A stretch of DNA of 64,000 bases. It comes from Trichuris trichiura (Eukaryota > Nematoda > Enoplea > Trichinellida > Trichuridae). Positions 1-12,472 of the stretch are shown here, one piece after another. The first letter of the stretch is position 1, and every line of letters begins with the position of its first letter. The DNA lies in assembly GCA_037903355.1 (NCBI GenBank), contig JBAJFE010000009.1, positions 124,001 to 188,000 of the forward strand. The letters run 5' to 3'. The position numbers and the translations under genes were made by a program. Under the pieces are notes generated by a model. It did not search any database. It saw nothing but the letters and a program-made list of their open reading frames with translations, and was not told the origin of the DNA.

Positions 1-1139
1 CAAAGCAACTCTGCATCATATCTGGACCGTAAATTCGTGCGCGTTGACTTCTAATGGGCACAGAGTGCGCTGTGTTGTATGATATGGAGGAACTGTAGTA
101 AATATCTCTTGTCATTCTGAAATAAAAGCCATCAATAGCTGACTTTCCAGAATTATGCAGAACTTGAATGCATGTCTTTGCTTTACGTCAGGAGAGGTCA
201 ATGCCTCCAATATTTCTTTTCGAGAGTAGATTTCCTTTGTTCCCATTCAAAAATTTGAACAATCGAAACGCATGCGTTAAAATTATAAACCCGTATGCCT
301 GAAACTAAGGCTGTACGATTTTTGACTAATAAAACAATTTTTCCGTTAAGCAGGAAAGTTTTGTCCAAAGAAAAACAGAGCTTTCTGTACTATTCTTGTT
401 TCGTCTTTAGCGAGCACGACCAACATTCCCACCACGGCCTATGGTGATGTTTACACGAGTGGCTGAAGATCAGATATGAAAAGTGCAAAAAGCTTTAATT
501 TACATAAGCTTGTTCTGTTTAAGGGGAAATTGCCGCATGATTTGATGAAACAGGCGTTGAAACTATCCTAAAACTGTGCGTCACTGAAGTCAAGGGTGCG
601 CCATAACATTCCTGTTTCAATGGGTGTGCCTGATTAAGGCGTTTGAACTGTGAATACATGTTTTTTGCTCATGCTACAAAAGTGTCTCTCTCTCTCTTTC
701 TGAAGGACCTCTCCCAAATCCCTTACCGGAAAGCTTTACAAGCTCATCACCAACAACTCGCTGTAGCACCACTCTAAGACAGTATTTTTGAAGAACTACC
801 AGCACGCCTAATGTCCAATTCTTTTACTGTCTCCTTAATGCTCTAAGGCCTATTTGCGTGTCAACGGTACACCTAATGATGTAATATTTTGTGCAGGTTT
901 GATGCTATGCCCAGCTAACTGAGCTATAAAGCAACAGCTTATTAAATATGTTTCTGTTCCTGAAATACTGTGCAAAAAATAGTTGACATTTCATTATCAG
1001 TTCCAAATTAGAGACAGCCTTTGCTTAGTCAAATTTCTATTTTCGTGAAGAAACAAAGATTGCTAAGTTCCTGGGATAGATATGCCAGTCTTTCCAGTGC
1101 ATACGACTTCGACGAATGATTGAGTTGTTTTTATGGTTT
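1..1139. other. no gene recognised
   Basis: AT-rich sequence with only short open frames. I see no exon with a recognisable protein motif, and no RNA gene. Confidence 0.5.
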
Positions 1140-1414
1140 CAAAAGACAGGATGTCTTTTAACAGGCATGAGTTGTTTCATAGTTGATCTTCTAATTCACG
1201 TGTTTGGCCTGTTGGGTGTATCTGTAAATAAATTTCAAAGTGCCATACCAACGGATGGATGAGCAAACTGTAAGAGAAAATACAGAACAATGTGTATACA
1301 GTAGGTTTCGGAACTGCTCTTGTTCCGTCGTCAGCAGTATGAGGGAGCTTTGGACCTTTGAAGTTTACTTACAGATACATCCAACAGGCCAAACCCGTGA
1401 ATCTAAAGATCTAC
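1140..1414 (+). repeat. hairpin element family A, copy 1 (deleted right arm)
   Basis: The left end is the family A tail AAAAGACAGGATGTCTTTTA, followed by the left arm (tttggcctgttgg, tctgtaaataa, ggatggatgagcaaa) and the loop-side stretch with gaactgctcttgttccg. The matching right arm (tttacttacagatacatcc, ccaacaggccaaacccgtg) resumes after a deletion of the inner part of the arm. The flanks carry a near-identical direct repeat, tgtttttatggt on the left (from 1126) and tgtttttatagt on the right (from 1415), which suggests a target-site duplication. The tail is present only at the left end. No protein is encoded. Confidence 0.75.
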
Positions 1415-4400
1415 TGTTTTTATAGTTGAATTAATTGTTGATATATTCTTGAAAGTATTAATAGTACCACATAGCTTGTATTACATGACGAAGACGTTGA
1501 GCATGATTTTCTGCATGTTCCAGTTACGTAAATTTTAAGCGAAAGGAGTTTCTTGCTTTCCTTAATCTGTAATTCCAATTTTCTCGAGACGAGAAATAAC
1601 TAACCCGTATACACAGTATCGAACTGATAGCTGTTGCGGTTCTTTACCTTTTCTTTTTTCTGTTGCGATAGCAGCAAACACAAAGAAGTGTTGTCAACAG
1701 AAATATGAGTAGTAGCTCTAGAACTGCTACTGCTGCTATTACAATGGCCAGATTGACTGAAATCAACGATCAGATGGAAATGGTAAGTGTGGCATTTTGA
1801 TAATGTACCATTTTCACAGTGTGGTCCACCATAAAACCAGTGACATCTGAAACAAACACGCATCTGCTGATGTTAGAAAGAAGTTCTATACTTATACTGG
1901 CAAATAATCAGTTTAACTGGTTCTTCTATTGCACACGTTCCTCTGTCGTTGCAGAGACTGTGACTGCACTGCCCAACCTCTGTAAGGGTGCTGTAGTAAC
2001 GTAGTAATAAATAAACATTATTGATTCAATCGTCCCAACTTCCTTTGAGTAAAATTTTAAGCTATTCCGCGGAGAATGGGGAAGTAAGAATCCGCAAAAG
2101 CTCAGCTCCGAAAATCATACTCGAAGAAGGCGCTGTTACATGAATCTAATATAGTGAAGAAGTGAATATTTTGTTCCTATTCTTCATGTGAACCAAAGCG
2201 AAACTGACATACGAAGCAGATCATGTTCCAGCATTAGTGTTTATTACTTTTAAGAAATTATTCTAGAACAATTTTAAGGCTAAGAAGCCAATCGTTGAGG
2301 TTATCGCACCTTCAGGAAAAATGTGAACGCCCAACAATGAGCTGACGATAGGTCTATGAACGGTTTTTTAGTCAGTGCACAAGCCCAAAACGTTCCACAG
2401 ATTATAGCTGCGAACTGTTGACGCCAGAGAAGAAATACGGCGAAAGAAAATGGTTACCATTTCGGCGATACAAAGAAAACGCTATACCTCAAAGTATTGA
2501 AGTCGGTCACACTGTTTTCATGAGTTGAACGCAAAACGAATTAACCAGAAAGGGTATGAAGTTTCCATTTGAAAAGCATGAGCAAGTAGACCATCGTTAC
2601 TGTTTACAAGAAGCGCTGTGTGTTCTCGTTATCAAAAGTGTGTTTCATTTCAAACCTTGACAGTTGAGCTTTTGGGTTAATAATTACATTCTACAAGACA
2701 AGAATTGGTATTGCAACTTTTCGGGATTTAATTTCCTTATCTCCTGTTTCGCACTAGGTAATATTGACAGCTTGATTACGTCAATGTAGATAACTAAAAT
2801 CTTAAAAGTAATCACGTTTTTCTTTTCAAAAAAGAAGTGCAGCTGTTCATCTTCACTAAAACCGCCGACTCAGCGTTTATTTTCTGGATCGTTGCCAAGC
2901 CAAAAATGCTTATGCAGGTAATGCCTGTGCAAAAAAGTAAATAGCACTAATAATTTTATAGTTGCGATATAGGCCAGTCGCAGGTGTTCAATCCCATTGT
3001 TTACTTGTTTGCTTCTATCAGCAAATAATTGCTCCACTGGTTTTGTTTCTTATGGCGCTAAATCACCCTATAAACCATTTGCCAACGAAAAGCTGTGAAT
3101 TATTGAGTGAAGGTACCACTGTATAGGGTGCAATTTACTGGATGCGTGCAGTCTACATCCACTACTGATCAGAGTTCTTAGGATAGGCCTACCTCATTAA
3201 CAGCGTTCATATGCAAGCTTTGTACGTGTCTAGAGTGTCCGCGTGCGTACAAATGTACTCTTTTGTTCATTTGTTATTCCTTCGTCACATTTTACATTAC
3301 GCCCTAATGATGTACCAGCAAGTTCCACAATAAAAAAATGCTTTGGAAAAAACTAACAGCATTCGTACGATGTGAACCCAAAGCCTGGCTGTTTTTTAAT
3401 GTAATCTACTTTGGATTCAGCAACGCTGATTCTCTTTTCAGTTCAGCTAAAAACTTAAAAAAGCATTCCCTAAGCAACGTTTAAAACGAACACTAAGATA
3501 CACATGAAAACTAGATTAGCACGTTTAAGAATGTTGGAAACAACATTGGGCGGGGAGCGCAACCGGAAGAGGACTTACTTATTTCTCTCGTTATATTTGT
3601 AGTTGGGTTTCTTGTATTGAAATCCGCATCGACGCCAAGGGCCGACACAATTAGTGTCATCACAACTACTGATTCTAGAATAAATATGTTTAGACAGTTA
3701 CGCAAGCGAAACTTAGTTCGATGACGTTTTCATGATAGTCAGAAGCGATAAACAGAAAAAGAAGACTTTCTGAGTTAACAAAGGCATCGCGAAAAAATGT
3801 AGAGAACGATCGATCAGTGCGTTCCAATTCGTGTACAATGCTTGAAGCTATGTTGCATTCATTTCATCAACACATCAACATACTGTGATAAGACGTCGAA
3901 TGCCTGTGCTCAATGAAACGAAAGCTAGTAATTTTTTCCCGACAGTTTGTGAGTAGTGAGACTAGTCATGAAATTACTGCAAAAGAGCTTTTCGTCCTGA
4001 AACTAGGTTTGAAATAGGAAAATTTTGACTTTGTTTTGCGCTCTGCCAACCACACGGTGAATAAATCTATGATAGAAGACGCTGCGTGCAAAGTTAAGAA
4101 GACGTAACGCCTTTCTGGTAGCCTTCATTTTATTTATTGAGAGTGATTCGTTGATAGATTTGAACTGATTTCTATTTTTGTGCATTGAGCTATAATTGCC
4201 AGGAGCAATAAGTAAGCATCTGCTAAGATTCCCCTTGTAGAAGAATTAAAAAATAAACTAATAAATTTGGAGTGAAATTAGAAGTCAGCGGATCTTTCAT
4301 GGGCAATTGTACCGCATTACAAAATTAACTTAAGCAGGGCGCTTCGCCACGCGGAACTGTTCTTTGTAATTATTCAAAGCTAAGTAGGAAGTTGTTCCCA

Positions 4401-6633
4401 CTGATATGCGCTGTCTTTGAACTAAAAAAAAATTCGTTCATCACTTTTACATTATGAAATTGAAACACTTCGTAGAGTCAGCGTAGCAGCATGAAAGAAG
4501 TATGCCCCTTGGCTATGTGACTAAACAAACATGCCATGGCGCACACCTGCTAACACATGCAAACTTTTGGCACCGGAGACTGAACAAGAAAATGTTCACC
4601 ATTAAACTACGTTTATGCTTCCATCTTTGTTGTATTATCTCTGACAGCGGTGGGTAGATTATTATTCAATCAATGAAACTTCCTACTGGGAACTGCCGAG
4701 GAAGAAAGTTCTTATATTGATGGAGAAGAAAGAACAAATAAAAAAAACGTACCCTTTTCTGCAACGATAAATGTACATCGCACAGGTAAAGAAGGCAGCA
4801 AAACAGAATCAGACACTTAAAATAATTAGATAGCATACTTAAACGTTTCAGGTCCAGTACTTTCATATTTTGGAAGCTTGAAGATGGGCAATGAAAGTTA
4901 CGGTCTATTGAAATGACCATCAATTCACCAAAGCTCTACTTTTAAAGAAAGGCAGCGGCGTTTGGTCAGACCCATTCAGTATCATTGAGTAACCTACAGA
5001 ACATCGCCTAGCTCCTAAAGGAACGTTACGATGCCGACTGACGCTTTTCGCTGGTACACAAAGTGAAGAACGAAGACAACGTGGAAATGCATAAAATTGC
5101 CGCAAGCATAGCCGTTTCGCACCGGCACACTGCCAAAGTTGGTCGAAGTTCTGACATTCTAAGCAGCATGGATGGCTAAAATGTTAATAGGTAAAATATG
5201 GTAATTCCAACCAAATCATTAAATCGGATAGTATGAATTTCAGCTAGGAAAAGAAAAATTTTCGGCTATTGACATTTCATTTATTCTGAAAGTAAAGTCT
5301 AATTAGAATAATATGAGCGCCACCCATTCAGGTAAACTAACTAAAAGAAACAGCCTAATGTGCTTGTTCAAAAACAGCGTTAAAAAGTCACTTGTTTTCA
5401 AACTGCCTAATAAAAAAACTGATAAGCGGTATAGCTCGTTTCTGCCTTTCAGTGAATCCGTTTTCCTCAGCGCTGCTGTCGCTAGGAAAATGGATTAAGC
5501 GCGTCATATGTGTTCCTCAGCACTTGATGTCCAGTGTAAAATCTACTGGCAGCATAACTATCAACCAACTGCGCCCTGCAGCGTCAGCAGCGCAGAAATT
5601 GCTCGCAGAAGTCGTCAATGACATATGCTGAATGGCCAAAAATTGCTTCGATAAAGGACCAGTATCCTTGCTTAAAATAAACATGCGTTCATACGGTTAA
5701 CTTTTTCTCATTTATTTTGTATTAGAGCACAAAAGCTGATTGCAGAACCATCAGCGGAGCACTTGCACAATGAAAACCTTGATGGCAATTAATTCGCTGC
5801 GCGAAAAGGAAAACATTGCATATACTTTTATTGTTAACAATAAAAGTATTAATGGCACCGTACTTATTATTGCGCGGATCTTTTACTCGGAAGACATGGT
5901 TGCATCTCGCGGAAGAGTGTTTCTTCTTGTCCAGCCTATGAGAGATGGTACTTTTTGAATAACACTAAGACGTGCGGTTTTTTGTGTTTTCCCCGGGCTT
6001 TCAGTTGTCCTTACGTTTGGACAATCAAGTAATGATCCATTTCACACCATTCTTGCTAGCCATTAACTCTTATAAAAATTCTTCAATGGCAATCGTACTC
6101 TGGCATGAAAACCTGCCTTGAGTTTAGCATTTTCTCGCTCCAGTTTCCATCCTGACGAACGTCTACGCAACGTCTACAAACTGAGGCAGAGTTTCCCGAC
6201 TGGACTGTGTTCACGACTAACGAAGGTGAATCACAAAATTAAAATTGTGAGTGAGCAACTTACGACGCAGAAGTGTCAAAGGGCATGCATGGTACTATTC
6301 AAGAAGTATGCTCAAACAAAATTTTGTTTTCTTGTTGGATATCACCAAAACTGCAGTATTTATGTGAATTCGTTTCAATCCACGAAGGTTACATTTACAT
6401 CCAATACACGAAATCATATGGCAAGGCTAACATGTACAACGTAACAAACGAACTTGATTGAACCGCCATTGAATGAATTCGAACGAACACGTTGTCTGAA
6501 CAGAGGTTAAGCGACGGTTATGCCATACACTTAAGCTTACACAAATGCTTTAAACGTTTACCTAGCTGTAGCTTCAACCATTGGTATACTGCTGTGCATC
6601 CATACTAATGAGCAATGATAGATTTTTTCAGAA
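1415..6633. other. gene-poor stretch, no gene recognised
   Basis: The open frames here are short, lack recognisable motifs and do not join into a convincing spliced gene. The one structured item is a 28 bp perfect palindrome at 5822-5849. The right part may hold the 3' untranslated region of the minus-strand transporter gene that ends at 6634. Confidence 0.5.
5822..5849. repeat. 28 bp perfect palindrome
   Basis: The left half atacttttattgtt is followed directly by its exact reverse complement aacaataaaagtat with no spacer. It lies about 0.8 kb beyond the stop codon of the transporter gene. It could extrude a cruciform or be a chance AT-rich palindrome; no gene is attached to it. Confidence 0.8.
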
Positions 6634-9600
6634 CTAAGAATATTCGTCAACCATGTAAACTGCTCTGTATAACTCTGCGCTGGAATAATAGATGCCGATA
6701 AGACCAAACAAGGCACCAGTAGTGATTATGGAAATGCTAAATCCGGTTGCGAATTTCGAAAGTCCTTTTTTCAGATATAGATAAAAAGTGCATGGCCAGA
6801 TAAAGCTGAGCATTGTACCTGTAATGCTGCCAACCAAACCCATGAGCAGTGCGAAATGTGGAATCGATATGGCCATAAACAGAGTGAAAAGTACTAGACA
6901 GATGCGTACTCCAAGAGCCCAATCTTTCAGTGATCCATCTGACCAGAAGCAGACTGGAAATCTACAATTTGCACTCTTTCCGCGGAAAAAAAGGTTACTC
7001 ATTAGTTCAACTGTAGTAAAGTAAGGCAAAGGGTAGGAAAGGAGTGCTTTGATCACAAGTGTAATATTAACAATTGCCTTGAATTTTTGGCTGGGCAAGT
7101 TGTTGCTTATTTCTTCCTCCGTCAGAGCACCGAAGGTCAGAAAACCGAACATAGCAAATAGCGCTTTGAAAAGAGCTGCTGCTACATGGCTCCACTTCAG
7201 CATTCGCTTAAAATCACGCTGGTTTTCCATGCTACCTTCCAGAGAGGGCAGAAAAATATGTGACGTATAACTGAAAACGATTATGCCAAGAACCGTTGGA
7301 AAGGAACGCATATTTACAGAGAAGGATAGACTGCTGAGATTCCATTTGCTAATTCTCGTGAAGCAGTAAACAATAACTATCAGATTAATTAGAACATGCG
7401 TAACTGCATTCCAGAAACTGAGCCATGATACTGAACGAAGGTCTTTTATAAAAGCGCACGGCAGCAGGGCTGCGGCGCTGAGCATCATCCAGGCCATTTT
7501 ATCCAAACTTGAATCAGGAAAGCTGTTTTCCATTAAGTCACCACATAAAACAACGTACAAAATGCAGGTCATTAAAAGTTCAATTATCTGCGCAGTAAAT
7601 ACCAATCGACCGCCCCACATTTTACCCCAGCAGGCTTCAGCAACAGCTTTGTAGCTGCCGCGTATCCGTTTTCCCTGATCATCATACAAGCACTCCACTA
7701 ATATTACTCCAGTGTAATAGCATATGAAGGCAATCCAAACTAGGGCAAATATGGACCACCAACCACCATGGAGGACAGTATACGGCAAGCTTACAATGAA
7801 CATTCCCTGAAATGACGAACCTACTCAGTGAAAGTAACAAATCAATAACACACGTCCATGCACTCTAGTTCACGCTCGTTAAGTTTAAAATATGTGTTCA
7901 CCGTTACTCTTTCATTTCGTGTTTCCGCGCTTAATGTGCCTGTATTTTTCAGTAGCGAAAGGTTATTTTCCAAAAAGCAACCAATTCTGCAATGTGCTCC
8001 TTATCGTCACAAAAACCGTGACCCACCTTTTTGTGAAGGCAAACCGGATCCGAACGCTACCCTGATACGATACTAAGCTGCCAAAATGAGGTTTTGCAAC
8101 CAAATGCTGGACGAAGAAGGACTTTTGGGATTGCACCAAACATTTTTATTATTCCTGTACTGCAGTTCTTAGTGCGCAGATATAACTAAGTCGAATGCCA
8201 CCAGTTAGAACGATTATCATTTTTGCCAAAGCCAAGCAAATTTTCGACTGAGTGCTGTAGAATTCTAGTTTCGATTGAAAACAGCTCGCTCGCTTTTAGT
8301 GCGATCTAGTCAACTAGCGTTTATCACTAATGTGGGCAATTTTTACTAAGTGAACTCATGTCACTCTCTAAGTAAGGAAAGTTTGAATCTATTCCATGTG
8401 GCCTGAAAAATTATTCAACTTCCCGGTGCCATTCGCCTTTTTACGGTTGACACCTATTTTTCTCTTTGGTACTTGCATATTCACGAAGCTAACGCTTCAC
8501 TAGCAGTTGTTACGAAAATATAGAACATAATGGGTCACTTATGTCAAAACCTATAAAACCACTTTGTATTGTCGTCAGCGATTTTTTTTTCTTCTTTTTT
8601 TCTACTTCTCTCTTCTTCGTAACAGGTTTTTAATTTTCTTCTTGAGAAAAGTTTTTACGGTTTTAGCTGTCTGACCGCGAAACACTAGCAAATTTAAGTC
8701 AGTATTGCGACACTATACACCAGTACTTGCTAGTGTGTCTCTGTCGCGGCGGGTAAATTGGGTGCTCTCTCCACTGTCTTACTCACACGGTGGAACCAAG
8801 GTTCGACAGGTCAAGACAGATGCTGTCCCTGCCGAGGTTGATCGAATAGAGTGACTTGCAAAGACGAAGACTGGCCCGGCGAGCGACACCGATTGCACTG
8901 GTGAGGGGTTAATATTAGACCTGAAATCTCCGTACAGTCTGTTGTTATCAACAAACGTTGTCTAAAGAAACGAGTTCAACAGCAAAAGTTGTCTTAAAAA
9001 AGTGAGCACCTTAAGCTCAAGGTTAGGTACCTTACGCTAGGAAGTTAAAAATAAAAACTTGATGCTTAAGAGAGTAGAATTTAAAGTGAGCACCCAAAGT
9101 TTGGTACCTTTAACGCAACGTACACAAAAGCGTGGCTTGTAACGGTTTGCTGAAATCCGAGTAGTTTTCGGGAAACTGCTGTTCCCGTCTTCAGCGAGTA
9201 ATTGGTAATTAAGGAAATAAACTGTAACACGTTTACGCAGCATTCATGATCCCTTAACACGGAAAACTAGCGGTTAATGCAAAAGCTTTTCGAGAAACTT
9301 TTCCAGGAGCTCAGCTGAACGTTTTTCTCCTAACTTGTCAAGCGTTTCCTACGTTGAATGGAATAAAATAGCTGTTTTCGTCTATTCCGCGAAGCTTTTC
9401 TACAGAGCTAACAAACTGACATGTTAGCCTTCTTGCGATGACAACTATAACCGTCTTCGTTAAAAACTTAACTGTTAAGCGATTAAAGGTGTCAAATTTA
9501 GAAAACAAATAAAACCATAGAAGCACCCATTCGTGTGCCGACTGCTTTAATATAATGATAAAGTTTTTGTTAATTCTGTACGACATGAAATGCAGTGAAG

Positions 9601-11379
9601 CAAAGCCAATGATTACAACACTACAGCGTTGGAAGGAAGCGCGAAAAACGTCCACTTCCTCAAGAAACTCCAGTCATTATGAGCTGAGAGAATCAAGCTT
9701 GAAATTGCATTGTTCATCTCTATTGCAATTAAAGCAAAACGTTTTCTAGCGTGGCGTTACTTTTTTTGAATTATTTTTACACTTATGAATGTTATTTCCA
9801 GTAATAAGATGTAAAAGCCAGCACGGAGGGCACTTTGGCATTTGTCCTTAAAAGAGTAGAAAGATCAAGTTTTTCATTGCTGTATAGTTCATTGCGATGG
9901 CAAACTGCTGACATTAGTTAAAAGGAGAGTCACTTAGTCTGCAACGCATTAAACACAGAGAGCTAGCGTAATTAACCAATTCCGTTTTCAGCAGCAAACT
10001 AGCTACGGTGACTTATGGATGGTTAAGTACAGCAGTGCATTAAAACACGGCTATACTAGTTACCTAAGAAATCATCCGACCTTATTGGAATGTATTATTG
10101 CAAGTGGGAAGAATTAGCTGCTGGTACTTCTCCGATATTCACTGGTTATATAGAAGAAATGTTGCGAATGCATCACTGTAATTAAACGTTTAAATAGAAC
10201 TCATTCGGCTGCCAATTATAGAGCCATCGATTGAATGTTGTTTCTAAAATAAGACTACGACCAATCATCAGTGGTCTCAATCTGAATTACAAGAATTTGA
10301 ACTTTCGTTAACAGTGTGGTATTCCATATTATAACAGATACAGCAAAAGACTTTGCTAAAAACATGCTTTGATACAAAAAGAGGGAAACAGAAATTTTGG
10401 AAGATTCCATTTCCGTCCCGTGACGTTCTGTCGGATTGATTTTCTCACCAGGCACTAACAAGCAACATTGGCGGAGATAGAACAAGGCAGTTTCGAAAAG
10501 CCCCTATTCAGCCGTTCAAGCTAAAGTCTTCCTTTCCGAAAGATCTTCAGCAAAGAAGCAACTGTTCAACAGAAGGAATGAAACTTGAGTTGTTAAGCAT
10601 TCATGGAAATGAAATTTCAGAAAGAATAATCATGTGATTACTTAAAAAGTTCTTATGTTTACGAAACTCAAAAATCGGCATTTCTTTTTCCAAGTAACCG
10701 TAAGCGTGCTATATGCATCTACAGGGTCATTGAAGTTTTGCCGTTTTCTTATCACTACTTTGAAAGTTCGATACGGTAATTACGGATTTTGAATGACTAA
10801 AGGAGCTGAAATGAACATGCATAATGTCAAATATTTCGTGAGGGCTGATCACGAGAGCTAAGTTCTTATGAATAAATGTGCTGGCGAAATGCATTGAGTC
10901 AGAAACTCCTTGTGTTAGCAGTTACTGTATCATGGAAGCTTGCGATTAATTTCCAAAACGTCTCGCTTTGTGATGACTTGGTATTTTTGCTTATGGATGT
11001 AGTAAGAGGGTAAGAGAAAAGTTAACGTTTGTTTTGTGCAGAGTTATTGTGTAATCGTTTCATCGCTTACCTGAATGGCGTTAGTGACATTCCAGCCAGC
11101 TTGAAAAGTTCCAATTTTTACTGGTGACGAAAGCTCTTCTCGCCACACAGCGGAATCTGGTGATTCCAATTGCGTGAACTGTTCATATCCTTCAACATTT
11201 GCAAAGTCTGCTTGCAACGTCTCCTCATACTGTTTGCTCCATTCTTCGTCTGACCATTCTAATTGATCTGAAGTAGCACAACAATCTTAAACAATTTGCC
11301 TTGTACTTAGATTGTCACCTTGAGCATAGGAACCCAAGGCTGACGGTTCTTTGTTTTCGTACCGGATAGCGGTTTCCAT
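6634..11379 (-). CDS. unc-47: vesicular inhibitory amino acid (GABA/glycine) transporter, UNC-47/VGAT family
   Basis: Three exons, read on the minus strand: 11379-11319, 11267-11071 and 7806-6634, joining in phase to 476 codons, close to the usual length of UNC-47/VGAT. The protein loads GABA or glycine into synaptic vesicles by proton exchange. The start METAIRYENKEPSALG gives a hydrophilic cytosolic N-terminus. The exon junction reads WNVTNAIQ/GMFIVSLPYTVLHGG, the signature of the first helix in this family, followed by AQIIELLMTCILYVV, GIIVFSYTSHIFLPSLEGSM and ALLSYPLPYFTTVEL. About ten hydrophobic segments are visible, as expected of the amino acid/auxin permease fold. Intron 1 is 51 nt; intron 2 (7807-11070) is 3.26 kb, unusually long for this window, and holds no recognisable gene. 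Donors and acceptors are all GT-AG. The short first exon is supported by phase and position but not by strong homology. Confidence 0.93.
8580..8685. repeat. dispersed repeat fragment in transporter intron
   Basis: A pyrimidine tract followed by cttcgtaacaggtttttaa and gtttttacggttttagctg resembles 19325-19400, which has ttcgtaacgagtttttaa and cttttacggttttaaccc in the same order. The two look like diverged copies of one dispersed sequence. No coding potential is seen, and the class is unknown. Confidence 0.4.
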
Positions 11380-12067
11380 TATGGTGTTGGCCTAATCACT
11401 TTCGAGTTCTAGTGTGTTCGACAAACTGAACTCCTGATATCGTTCTTATGATTGAAAATTGGGAATCTTATGACTCGTATAAACTAAAGTTGCCCATCAA
11501 TAGAAAGGAGGAAAGTGTCTTCACTAAGCAGGGCTTAAGTAGCACGACTTAAGTTTTCATTGATTTCTTTGCGTTGCATTATAATAGGCGTTTGTCAATT
11601 TCTTGCTTCATTTCAATTCGCAGAATACAGCGCTTATCGTCCTTTGCTCACTTTATGGTTAAATGGGTAAACCTACGTAAGCATTGTATTAAAAGCGCCA
11701 TACGTTGATCACGCAATCAGCGAAGACGTCGAAGTCATCGGAAGAGCAGAGGATGATTTTTATCACGATTTTGAATCGATTTGGAAACCCTTCAATATTC
11801 ATTCAGTAACGAATTGTTCAAGCCGAAGAAATCAATTCCTGTTTGTTAATTTTACTTTTTTGACTATTTGATCTGTTTTAAAATAAATTCTTTTTCCCCG
11901 TAGCTTTTGATTTCAATTTTCTACCTAGTCACAATCACGAAATGCGTATAGAAGCGTTTTTCAATGCTGCACTCTTTCAAGCTATATTTGTTGCTTCATG
12001 TAGAATATGCTACGTTCACTAGCTGACGCACCGAAATGCACAGTTGAAATTTACCCGAAATAATAAC
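11380..12067. other. intergenic, divergent promoter region
   Basis: This stretch lies between the start of the minus-strand transporter gene and the hairpin element that precedes the ubiquitin ligase gene. No exon is recognised. It probably holds the transporter promoter, but no motif is clear enough to name. Confidence 0.4.
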
Positions 12068-12079
12068 ATGTAAAAAGCA

Positions 12080-12369
12080 AAGACAGGATGTCTTTTAACA
12101 GGCTCGAACAGTTTCATAGTAGATCTTCAGATTCACGGGTTTGGCCTGTTGGATGTATCTGTAAGTAAACTTCAAAGTGCCCTACCAACGGATGGATGAG
12201 CAAATTGTAAGAGAAAATACAGAACAATTTGTATTTGTATACAGGTATGCAAATTGTTCTGTATTTTTTCTTACAATTTGCTCATCCATCCGTTGGTAGG
12301 GCACTTTGAAGTTTACTTACAGATACATCCAACAGGCCAAACCCGTGAATCTGAAGATCTACTATGAAA
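12080..12369 (+). repeat. hairpin element family A, copy 2
   Basis: The inverted arms are about 125 bp each and nearly perfect: left atttgctcatcc-complement and tttggcctgttggatgtatc, right cagatacatccaacaggcc. They are separated by a loop of about 10 bp near 12238-12248. The left end alone carries the tail aagacaggatgtcttttaac. Direct repeats flank the whole element: atgtaaaaagca at 12068-12079 and atgtaaagagca at 12370-12381, with one mismatch in 12. No protein is encoded. Confidence 0.85.
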
Positions 12370-12472
12370 ATGTAAAGAGCACATTTGAAGTGACCTTTTG
12401 AAATTCCTTGGTAATTTTTTTCTTGACAGTAAGTTTAGTTTTCTATGACTCTGTATACTAACGTTAGACTTT

